DNA of 9,469 nt from Lachnospiraceae bacterium (GTDB lineage Bacteria > Bacillota > Clostridia > Lachnospirales > Lachnospiraceae): contig CAAGKE010000140.1 in assembly GCA_900770325.1 (NCBI GenBank), positions 1 through 9,469 on the forward strand, read 5' to 3'. The number at the start of each line of letters is the position of its first letter. Positions within the stretch are counted from its first letter, which is position 1. Below are positions 1 to 6,780 of the stretch, piece by piece. Made by a program: the position numbers and the translations under genes. The notes beneath the pieces are model-generated. The model saw only the letters and a program-made list of their open reading frames with translations, did no database searches and had not been told where the DNA came from.

Positions 1-2
1 AT

Positions 3-59
3 AATCGGGTGAAGCTCAATCAGGAGATCATTAAGCTCTGCCTTAAACAATACGACTGA
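3..59 (+). CDS. Possible 3' end of an unidentified upstream gene
   Basis: An open frame enters from the left edge, runs 18 codons and stops with TGA at 57-59. The peptide ends KLCLKQYD. Nineteen codons without an earlier stop is easily chance, no family is recognisable, and a competing minus-strand open stretch covers the same bases. It is listed only because the window is cut here and a plus-strand gene ending just before the restriction operon would be a natural layout. Confidence 0.2.
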   Translation, partial: NRVKLNQEIIKLCLKQYD

Positions 60-101
60 TCCGCTACATTCCGGCTAATTTCTTCTGCTTCCAGGACGAT
101 T

Positions 102-131
102 TGTAAAAATTGAGTGTACTCATCATTTACA
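102..131. repeat. 30-bp imperfect palindrome with 2-base centre
   Basis: Two 14-base arms (102-115 and 118-131) flank a GT centre. They match as an inverted repeat at 11 of 14 positions, with TGTAAA/TTTACA at the outer ends and GAGT/ACTC at the inner ends. No T-tract follows, so it does not look like a terminator. Arms around a central dinucleotide could be a regulator operator or a serine-recombinase site; the sequence alone does not decide. Confidence 0.45.
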
Positions 132-192
132 GGTAATCAATGGACATAACCTCCAAAAAAATGTAATGATAGAGTTGAAACATGAATACATT

Positions 193-222
193 TTGTAAAC
201 GAATAATCATCAGGGTTATAGT
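193..222 (+). promoter_or_regulatory. Candidate sigma-A promoter of the hsd operon
   Basis: A -35-like TTGTAA (193-198, 4/6 to consensus) and a -10-like TATAGT (217-222, 5/6) are separated by 18 bases. Transcription would begin near 229, leaving about 27 untranslated bases that include the ribosome binding site at 241-248. No better pair was found in the 200 bases before hsdR, but the -35 is weak. This is a consensus-based prediction. Confidence 0.45.
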
Positions 223-227
223 TTACA
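194..227. promoter_or_regulatory. Inverted repeat overlapping the hsd promoter (candidate operator)
   Basis: TGTAAAC (194-200) and GTTTACA (221-227) are exact reverse complements 20 bases apart. One arm overlaps the candidate -35 and the other overlaps the end of the candidate -10, the placement expected for a repressor site. The same TGTAAA/TTTACA outer motif frames the palindrome at 102-131. No regulator gene for it is visible in the window. Confidence 0.4.
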
Positions 228-240
228 TATTTGAAATTCT

Positions 241-248
241 GGAGGGGG
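241..248 (+). promoter_or_regulatory. Strong ribosome binding site that sets the TTG start of hsdR
   Basis: GGAGGGGG lies 7 bases before the TTG at 256. The first in-frame ATG is codon 39 and has no comparable site, and starting there would remove conserved N-terminal sequence. The purine-rich site therefore decides in favour of the unusual TTG start. Confidence 0.75.
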
Positions 249-255
249 ATTCACT

Positions 256-3201
256 TTGGCAATAATTCAGGAATACCAGGTTGAGCAGCTCTTTATCGAA
301 CGCCTAAAGAATATCGGTTATCAGTATGTGAATTTACCGAATTACGATGACGTAAAGAAAAACTTCCGCATGCAGCTTGCTGCTTTCAATCAGGAAAAGC
401 TCATCGAAAAGAAAGGTGTTGCAGATTTCTCAGATTCTGAATTTTCCCGCATCATGAATCATGTAGATAATCATACCGTCTATGAATCTGCCAAGATCCT
501 CCGGGATAAGTATGTTTTGACCTTGGATAATGGGAAGACTGTATACATTGAATTTTTCGGATCTGATATAGAGAGGAATATTTATCAGGTTGCCCATCAG
601 ATCACAATGGATAAGGATCATCTTGATGACGTGACCTATAAGAATCGTTATGATGTGACGATTCTTATCAACGGGCTGCCAGTTGTGCAAATTGAATTGA
701 AGCGGCCTGGAGTTGAAATTAACGAAGCTATCAATCAGATAAACCGTTATCGTGCATTCTCATTCAGGGGCTTATTTCATTTTCTTCAAATCTTTGTTGT
801 ATCAAATTCAGATCAGACGAAATACTTCTGTAATGAGAACGAGGTTATTGACGGTAGATATAATCCAATTTTAAAAAGTCTGGTCTTTTTCTGGACTGAT
901 GATAAGAACAAGCGGATCAACAAGCTCGACGATTTCACCACAGATTTCTTCCGAAAATCAGCTCTTACACAAATGCTATCCAAGTACATGGTTATCCGAA
1001 CCACGGATCCGGTTCTCATGGTAATGCGACCTTACCAAATATATGCGGTAAAAGCTGCTCAGAAGCGAATTCTTGCTGAAAACCAGAACGGATATGTATT
1101 TGCTTGCACCGGAAGCGGTAAGACGCTGACCAGCTTTAAACTGGCCCAGTTGCTCCGTGATGAGCCAAGCATTGATAAGGTGATTTTCCTTGTTGACCGG
1201 AAGGATCTCGACGATCAGACCATCGATGAGTACAACTCCTTTGAAAAGGATTGTGTTGATAATTCAACCTCAACCGCTGTCCTTGTAAAGCAGTTAAAGG
1301 ACACATCCAAAGGGATGATTGTAACCACTATTCAGAAATTAGCCCATGCAGTCAACAGCAGCCGATTTGCATCGGTAATGGATTATTACGCTGATAAGCA
1401 TGTTGTTTTTATCATTGATGAATGCCATAGATCGCAATTTGGAAAGATGCATGCGGATATCGCACGCCATTTCAAGAAAGCAAGATTCATTGGCTTTACC
1501 GGGACGCCGATTTTTGAAGAAAACAAGGCTCCAGGCGGACAGACTACAGCGGATGTATTTAATGCTGGGCCAATGCTTTCCCCATGTCTGCACAAGTACA
1601 TGATCAAAGATGCCATTGCCGATGGTAACGTGCTTCGCTTCTCTGTTGAATACGAGCGAACAATATCCAATATCAAATTACCTAATCCGAAAATTGATCC
1701 TGATAAGCTTGATGATCCGGATTACTGCAAATCCAACAATATTGATATGGATGCTCTTTATCACGATCCAGAAAGAATCCGCAAGGTTTCTGAAGATCTT
1801 CTTGCGCATCATGAGCAGCACATCCACCCACAGGGGAAAGATATTTACACATCCATTTTTGCAGTTGATTCCATAAAAACACTTGGAGTTTATTATGACA
1901 CCCTGAAGGAATTGAACAGTCAAAGAGAGAGTCCATACCGGATTGCTGCCATTTTTACTTATCAGGCTAATGAAGATATGGAAGCGGATGATGGTGCTGA
2001 TGAACATTCACAGGCGCTTTTAGACCGCTGCATTGATGACTATAACAAAATGTTTGGCACATCTTTTGACAGTTCGACGTTCGATGCATACCGCAAAGAT
2101 GTTTCAAAGAGAATGAAGCAGAAAGATCTGCCACAGATTGATATTCTCCTGGTAGTCAACATGATGCTGACGGGCTTTGATGCAAAATGCCTGAACACGT
2201 TGTATCTCGATAAGAACCTTGTGTGGCATTCTCTTCTGCAAGCATACAGCCGGACGAACCGTGTTGATAAAATCACTAAGCAGTACGGACAGATCGTCAC
2301 CTACCGCAATATCAAGAAAGCTCAAGATGATGCACTTCGCTTATTCTCTGGGGATGGAAATCCAAATGAGTACCTGCTGCAGAACTATGAGTATTACGTA
2401 AAGCAATACATGGATGAGGTATCCGTACTCCGCCATGTGGTTGCTACTCCGGACGATGCTGGAACTCTTCAGAGTGAGGACGATATCAGGCATTTCATTA
2501 TTGCCTTCCGTGAAGTAGCTAAGACCTTATCCACTTTGAAGACTTTTTCAAAATTTGACTGGCATGATATAGATTCTGCCCTTGATGAACAGAATTACGA
2601 AAGTTACAAGAGCTGGTATTTGTACTATAGAGATCAGCAAAGCGGGGGTGGAACAACAAAGGTTCCTGTCCCTGTTGATGTCGATTTTGATATAGAGCTG
2701 ATCCGCACAGATCGTATTAATGTCTTATATATTCTTAATCTTCTGCGTAAAGCCAAGCAAAGGTTTGATGATAACACCACTAATGAGACTGAAGAGAAAC
2801 GAAAAGAAGAACGTGAAGCAGATATCGATCTCATCATGCGTGAAGTAGAACGTTCCGATAATGAAACTCTTCGTTTAAAGAAAGATCTAATTAAAGACTT
2901 CATTGAAACAGTGTTTTTTGATCTCCCTGTCGGAGCAGATGTGGAACTTGCATACGAACAGTATGAGAAAGAAAGACAGGATGAAGAAATCAAGAATTTT
3001 GCAGAAGATAACCATATTGATGCAAATGACATGCAGGATATCTATTCCACATATCAATTCAAAGGTGTTATTTCGAAGGAAGATATACGGGAACGGTTGG
3101 GCAAATATCATCTGTCACTGTTAAAGGCAACGGCTTTGATCAACAAGATCATTGAATTTGTAAAGAATACATACAAGAAGTACAAAGCGGAGGATGAATA
3201 A
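256..3201 (+). CDS. hsdR: Type I restriction enzyme, R (endonuclease/translocase) subunit
   Basis: The 981-residue motor and nuclease subunit of a type I restriction complex. It binds the HsdM2S methylase, pumps DNA using ATP, and cuts far from unmethylated sites. Seen in the protein: a PD-(D/E)xK nuclease with D133 and E147-L-K149, followed by the QxxxY motif (Q161-Y165) typical of HsdR; Walker A ACTGSGKT (283-290); DECH box (388-391); FTGTP (414-418); motif V region MMLTGFDA (636-643); and motif VI QAYSRTNR (662-669). A Lys/Glu-rich helical C-terminus follows. All catalytic motifs are intact and the length is normal for the EcoR124I-like group (about 1000 residues). The start is TTG, chosen because of the GGAGGGGG site 7 bases upstream. 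It is the first gene of the operon, with hsdM starting 3 bases after its stop. Confidence 0.97.
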   Translation: MAIIQEYQVEQLFIERLKNIGYQYVNLPNYDDVKKNFRMQLAAFNQEKLIEKKGVADFSDSEFSRIMNHVDNHTVYESAKILRDKYVLTLDNGKTVYIEFFGSDIERNIYQVAHQITMDKDHLDDVTYKNRYDVTILINGLPVVQIELKRPGVEINEAINQINRYRAFSFRGLFHFLQIFVVSNSDQTKYFCNENEVIDGRYNPILKSLVFFWTDDKNKRINKLDDFTTDFFRKSALTQMLSKYMVIRTTDPVLMVMRPYQIYAVKAAQKRILAENQNGYVFACTGSGKTLTSFKLAQLLRDEPSIDKVIFLVDRKDLDDQTIDEYNSFEKDCVDNSTSTAVLVKQLKDTSKGMIVTTIQKLAHAVNSSRFASVMDYYADKHVVFIIDECHRSQFGKMHADIARHFKKARFIGFTGTPIFEENKAPGGQTTADVFNAGPMLSPCLHKYMIKDAIADGNVLRFSVEYERTISNIKLPNPKIDPDKLDDPDYCKSNNIDMDALYHDPERIRKVSEDLLAHHEQHIHPQGKDIYTSIFAVDSIKTLGVYYDTLKELNSQRESPYRIAAIFTYQANEDMEADDGADEHSQALLDRCIDDYNKMFGTSFDSSTFDAYRKDVSKRMKQKDLPQIDILLVVNMMLTGFDAKCLNTLYLDKNLVWHSLLQAYSRTNRVDKITKQYGQIVTYRNIKKAQDDALRLFSGDGNPNEYLLQNYEYYVKQYMDEVSVLRHVVATPDDAGTLQSEDDIRHFIIAFREVAKTLSTLKTFSKFDWHDIDSALDEQNYESYKSWYLYYRDQQSGGGTTKVPVPVDVDFDIELIRTDRINVLYILNLLRKAKQRFDDNTTNETEEKRKEEREADIDLIMREVERSDNETLRLKKDLIKDFIETVFFDLPVGADVELAYEQYEKERQDEEIKNFAEDNHIDANDMQDIYSTYQFKGVISKEDIRERLGKYHLSLLKATALINKIIEFVKNTYKKYKAEDE

Positions 3202-3204
3202 ATC

Positions 3205-4809
3205 ATGAGTGAAGGCGTAAAAGCAACAACATATCAGGCACAGGCTGATGAGCTGTCTAAACAGCTCTGGGCTATTGCAAATGATCTTCGTGGAAGCATG
3301 GATGCTAGTGAGTTTCGAAATTATATTCTTGGCACCATTTTCTATCGTTATCTCTCTGAGCGAACTGAAAAATACATGCAGACAATTCTCCAGGAGGATC
3401 ATCTTACTTACGAACAGGCATGGGAAAGTGATGAGTACCGTCCTATTGTTGAAGATTGGTCTATCGACCATCTTGGATACATTATTCGTCCGGAAAACCT
3501 TTACCGTAACCTTGTTCAGAAGATAGTAAAGCCCAAGAATGATGCTGATAGGTTCTCTGTTGAAGATTATGAAAATGCTGTAAATGATCTTGTCGGATCA
3601 ACAATTGGGAAAAAGTCAGAAAGCGCATTTGCTGGATTATTTGACGATATGGACCTTCAGTCACGTTCTCTTGGCGTTACTGTTGCAGAACGAACAAATT
3701 TGATTGCAAAGGTTATTACAAGGATTGGAGATATTTCCTTTGGCCTTGAGGATTCACAGTTCGATGTAATCGGACGTGCTTATATGATCCTGATCGGCTT
3801 ATTTGCTTCAGGAGCTGGGAAAAAAGCAGGAGAATTTTTTACTCCTACGTATGTCACAAGGCTTGTATGCACTCTTGCAACGTTAGGACTTGAAGAGGCA
3901 AAAACTGTAGGGGACTGCTCATGTGGGTCAGCCTCAATGCTATTAGAAGTCCAGAAACATCTTGGTAAACAAAAGGTGGGGCATTTCTACGGACAGGAAA
4001 AGATAGCTTCAACATATAATCTTGCCCGAATGAATATGTTGATGCATGGCATTGATTATCAGAGCTTTGATATTTATCGTGGAGATACTATTACAGATGA
4101 TCATTATGGACCTGATCTTAAACTTACAGTTCAGGTAGAAAATCCCCCTTACTCGTTGAAATACGATGCTAATCCTCAGCTGCTTGATGATCCTAGATAC
4201 TCTGGTGCTGGAGTTCTACCACCGAAGTCCCATGCAGATCTTGCGTTTGTAGAACACATGATTTACCACATGGACCCTGAAGATGGCCGCATTGCAGTAT
4301 TACTTCCTCATGGTGTCTTATTCCGTGGTGGTGCAGAGGATAAGATTCGTCGCTACATCATTAAAGATAGAAATCTCCTTGATGCAGTTATTGGACTTGC
4401 ACCAAATCTTTTTCACGGAACGTCAATCCCAGTATGCCTTCTGATTTTGAAAGCAAATCGAAATGGCAATAGTGGGAATGTTCTGTTCATTGATGCAAGC
4501 AAAGAATTCGTACAAGGGAAAGCGCAGAACTCTCTGTCAGATGAAAACATCAACAAGATAGTTGATGCTTATAAGAACAGAAAAGACATAGATAAATTTG
4601 CTCATGTTGCACCACTTTCAGAAATTGAGAGCAATGATTACAACCTTAACATTTCACGTTATGTTGACACCTCTGAGGAAGAAGAAGAGATAGACATAAA
4701 TGCAGTTCTTCAGAATATTTCTGATACTCAGAAGGAGATTGACACGCAGGCAAAAACCATTGATGAAACACTTAAAGTGCTTGGAATCAAGCTTCCTTGG
4801 GAGAATTGA
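3205..4809 (+). CDS. hsdM: Type I DNA N6-adenine methyltransferase, M subunit
   Basis: The 534-residue modification subunit. With HsdS it transfers methyl from S-adenosylmethionine to adenine in the recognition site, marking host DNA as self. Seen: an N-terminal helical HsdM domain (about 10-165); FFTPTYVTRL (211-220) leading into SAM motif I, read here as DCSCGSAS (237-244); YGQE (262-265) with NLARMNML (272-279); catalytic motif IV NPPYS (313-317); a PKSHADLAF block (340-348); and RGGAEDKIRRY (374-384). An acidic run E491-E495 precedes a helical C-terminus that should contact HsdS. The overall sequence resembles the type IC (EcoR124I) branch. Motif I is atypical: Cys replaces the usual Pro, and Ala replaces a usually conserved Gly. 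GGAGGA at 3189-3194 inside the end of hsdR is its ribosome site. Only 3 bases separate it from hsdR, and hsdS follows at once, so translation is probably coupled. Confidence 0.97.
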   Translation: MSEGVKATTYQAQADELSKQLWAIANDLRGSMDASEFRNYILGTIFYRYLSERTEKYMQTILQEDHLTYEQAWESDEYRPIVEDWSIDHLGYIIRPENLYRNLVQKIVKPKNDADRFSVEDYENAVNDLVGSTIGKKSESAFAGLFDDMDLQSRSLGVTVAERTNLIAKVITRIGDISFGLEDSQFDVIGRAYMILIGLFASGAGKKAGEFFTPTYVTRLVCTLATLGLEEAKTVGDCSCGSASMLLEVQKHLGKQKVGHFYGQEKIASTYNLARMNMLMHGIDYQSFDIYRGDTITDDHYGPDLKLTVQVENPPYSLKYDANPQLLDDPRYSGAGVLPPKSHADLAFVEHMIYHMDPEDGRIAVLLPHGVLFRGGAEDKIRRYIIKDRNLLDAVIGLAPNLFHGTSIPVCLLILKANRNGNSGNVLFIDASKEFVQGKAQNSLSDENINKIVDAYKNRKDIDKFAHVAPLSEIESNDYNLNISRYVDTSEEEEEIDINAVLQNISDTQKEIDTQAKTIDETLKVLGIKLPWEN

Positions 4810-4812
4810 TTG

Positions 4813-6063
4813 ATGGGCAATAAAAAAAATGTACCAAGACTGAGATTTCCTGAGTTTACTGATCCCTGGGAACAGCGTAAGCTTAGTGAAGTGCTTGAAA
4901 TAGTGAATAATAAGAATGATGATTCTTATGGAAAAGAAGATGTATTGTCTGTTTCAGATGAATACGGATGCATTAATCAAATTAGATTTCAGGGACGCAG
5001 TTTTGCTGGTGAGGACATCTCAAATTATAAGATAGTAGAAACCGGAGATATCATTTATACCCGTTCACCTTTGAAGTCTAAGCCATATGGAATCATAAAG
5101 ATTGTAGGTGTTGAAACTGGCATAGTTTCGCCACTTTATATTGTAAATAAGGCAAAAGCAGGAAACGATCCTGAGTTTATTTATAGAGTGTTTGATTCAC
5201 CAGAAAAAACTAATACATATTTAAGCCCTTTAGTTCGAAAAGGTGCTAAAAATACGATGAATATTTCAAATGATGAATGGTTGTCAGGAGAAATAATCGT
5301 AGCATCATCTTTTGATGAACAGCATAAAATAGGTGAGTATTTCAAACGACTAGACAACCTTATCACCCTTCATCAGCGCCAGCTTGATAATTTGAATGAA
5401 TTCAAAAAGTGCTGTCTTCAAAAAATGTTCCCGAGAAACGGGAAGACAATGCCAGAGGTTCGCTTTCCCGGATTCACTGATCCCTGGGAACAGCGTAAGT
5501 TAGGAGAAATTGTAGAACGTGTAACTCGAAAAAACGAAAATTTACAGTCAATACTTCCATTAACAATTTCAGCGCAGTACGGACTTATTGATCAGAATGA
5601 GTTCTTCGATAAACGCATTGCCAGCAAAGATGTGAGTGGATATTATCTCATTCGAAAAGGGGAATTTGCGTACAATAAGAGCACCTCTAATGAAGCTCCT
5701 TGGGGAGCAATTAAGCGCCTTGATCGATATGAAAGTGGCGTATTATCAACGCTTTACATTGTTTTTCGAATTCTCAACGATAATAAAACAAGTTCTGATT
5801 TTTTGACTGCTTATTATGAAACAGATCTTTGGCATAAGGATATTAAAGCTATCGCTGCTGAAGGTGCCAGAAATCATGGATTGTTGAACATTGCTCCGGA
5901 GGACTTCTTTCAAACCGCACTGATGACGCCAAAGAGTATTGTTGAACAGCAGGCAATAGGAGACTATTTCAATAATCTCAATAACCTCATCACCCTTCAT
6001 CAAAGAAAACTGGACCTGCTGAAAGAATTGAAAAGCGGGCTTCTCCAACAGATGTTTGTCTGA
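4813..6063 (+). CDS. hsdS: Type I restriction-modification specificity subunit
   Basis: The 416-residue DNA-recognition subunit. Its two target-recognition domains each read one half of a split site, and its helical spacers bind two HsdM. Two homologous halves are visible. Each starts with RFPxFTDPWEQRKL (11-24 and 217-230), continues through a variable domain (about 25-165 and 231-375), and ends with a helix carrying IGxYF and NLITLHQR (173-189 and 382-398), finishing LQKMF or LQQMF. The variable domains differ, so the target should be asymmetric. The DPWEQRKL motif and the lengths fit type IC HsdS. ATG at 4813 is preferred, with GGGAG at 4799-4803; a TTG directly before it is in frame but less likely. 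The protein appears full-length and intact. Repeats inside the gene make domain exchange or loss possible. Confidence 0.96.
   Translation: MGNKKNVPRLRFPEFTDPWEQRKLSEVLEIVNNKNDDSYGKEDVLSVSDEYGCINQIRFQGRSFAGEDISNYKIVETGDIIYTRSPLKSKPYGIIKIVGVETGIVSPLYIVNKAKAGNDPEFIYRVFDSPEKTNTYLSPLVRKGAKNTMNISNDEWLSGEIIVASSFDEQHKIGEYFKRLDNLITLHQRQLDNLNEFKKCCLQKMFPRNGKTMPEVRFPGFTDPWEQRKLGEIVERVTRKNENLQSILPLTISAQYGLIDQNEFFDKRIASKDVSGYYLIRKGEFAYNKSTSNEAPWGAIKRLDRYESGVLSTLYIVFRILNDNKTSSDFLTAYYETDLWHKDIKAIAAEGARNHGLLNIAPEDFFQTALMTPKSIVEQQAIGDYFNNLNNLITLHQRKLDLLKELKSGLLQQMFV
4858..4881 (+). repeat. 24-bp direct repeat in hsdS, copy 1
   Basis: Identical over 24 bases to 5476-5499, with a spacing of 618 bases (206 codons). 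It encodes the TDPWEQRK motif opening the first recognition domain. The inner 17 bases (4859-4875) also form a near-palindrome, CTG-a-TCCC-t-GGGA-a-CAG. Recombination between the copies would delete the first recognition domain in frame. Confidence 0.95.
5362..5375 (+). repeat. 14-bp direct repeat in hsdS, copy 1
   Basis: ATCACCCTTCATCA is repeated exactly at 5989-6002, 627 bases (209 codons) downstream. It encodes the ITLHQ segment of the helical spacer closing each half of HsdS. Together with the 24-bp pair it borders the variable domains with homologous DNA. Confidence 0.9.
5476..5499 (+). repeat. 24-bp direct repeat in hsdS, copy 2
   Basis: The second exact copy of the 24-bp sequence at 4858-4881, opening the second recognition domain. 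The near-palindromic core lies at 5477-5493. Adjacent codons for the same amino acids differ (CTT against TTA for Leu), so identity is confined to this block and is higher than protein conservation alone requires. Confidence 0.95.
5989..6002 (+). repeat. 14-bp direct repeat in hsdS, copy 2
   Basis: An exact copy of 5362-5375, in the codons for the closing helix of the second half of HsdS. Confidence 0.9.
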
Positions 6064-6097
6064 AGTGAACTGATGGTCATAGTAAGGAAAAAATTAT

Positions 6098-6760
6098 ATG
6101 AGTGAAAATTTCACAAATGTGATTTATATTCTCACAAACCCTGCATTAGATGGCTACGTAAAGATTGGTTTTGCTACTGATCTTCAAAAAAGAATAAAGC
6201 AGCTGAGTCAGGCTTCGGCCATTCCTTATTCATTTCAGGCATATGCGGTCTATGAGACACCTGCCAAGCTGACTGATAAAGCCTTGCATGATATGATCGA
6301 TAACCTAAACCCAAATCTACGAACAGTGGAACAGGATGATCAAGGGAAGACCCATAAGAAAGAGTTTTTTATCATGTCTCCGGAAGAGGCTTATACGATT
6401 TTGGAAGACATAGCTAAGATCAGTGGAACTACCGATCGACTGCACCGGATCAAACAAACAAAAGAAGAGGCTGAGGAAACGGCGGAAGCAACGGAGGTGA
6501 AGAAAACAGCGATGCTAAAACCATTCGCCTTCAGTGCATGTGACATTCCTATTGGGGCTGAGGTCGTCTTTACAAGAGATCCTTCAATAAAAGGAATAGT
6601 TGTAGATGACAAACATATTAAGATCGGCAACGAGATATCCAGTCTTTCGGCGGTTGTAATGAAATATACAGGATGGAAGTCAGCTCAAGGTCCGGCGTAT
6701 TTTACATACAACGGGAAACTATTGAAGGAAATCCATGCTGAAAAGTGCGGCAAGGGGTAA
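6098..6760 (+). CDS. GIY-YIG (T5orf172-like) nuclease-fold protein with C-terminal RAMA-like domain
   Basis: A 220-residue two-domain protein. Residues 8-110 look like a GIY-YIG endonuclease of the T5orf172 group: VIYIL (8-12) and YVKIG (20-24) replace the GIY and YIG strands, DLQKRIKQL supplies Arg32, and KKEFF supplies Glu89, giving plausible Tyr10, Tyr20, Arg32 and Glu89 catalytic positions. A charged linker (115-140) leads to about 142-214, where PIGAEVVF, SSLSAVV, GPAYFTYNG and a final LLKEI resemble RAMA domains, which are associated with adenine methylases and thought to sense DNA. The gene starts at ATG 6098 with AAGGA at 6084-6088. It lies 34 bases after hsdS and 20 before the resolvase, in the same transcription unit. 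A helper nuclease for restriction is plausible but unproven; a purely DNA-binding role is the alternative. Domain identity is judged from motifs only. Confidence 0.75.
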   Translation: MSENFTNVIYILTNPALDGYVKIGFATDLQKRIKQLSQASAIPYSFQAYAVYETPAKLTDKALHDMIDNLNPNLRTVEQDDQGKTHKKEFFIMSPEEAYTILEDIAKISGTTDRLHRIKQTKEEAEETAEATEVKKTAMLKPFAFSACDIPIGAEVVFTRDPSIKGIVVDDKHIKIGNEISSLSAVVMKYTGWKSAQGPAYFTYNGKLLKEIHAEKCGKG

Positions 6761-6780
6761 ATCCGTAGGAGGGACAGCAT

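Noticed and set aside
1678..2007. Minus-strand open frames of up to 109 codons within hsdR
   Set aside because: They lie wholly inside the conserved helicase region of hsdR, have no recognisable domain, and have no start signal.
2634..3032. 132-codon open frame on the minus strand inside the 3' part of hsdR
   Set aside because: Ser/Arg-rich composition typical of the antisense of a Glu/Asp/Lys-rich coding strand, no ribosome site, and full overlap with a certain gene.
4810..4812. TTG as the start of hsdS directly after the hsdM stop
   Set aside because: It is immediately followed by an ATG with suitable spacing (9 bases) from GGGAG at 4799-4803. The difference is one residue.
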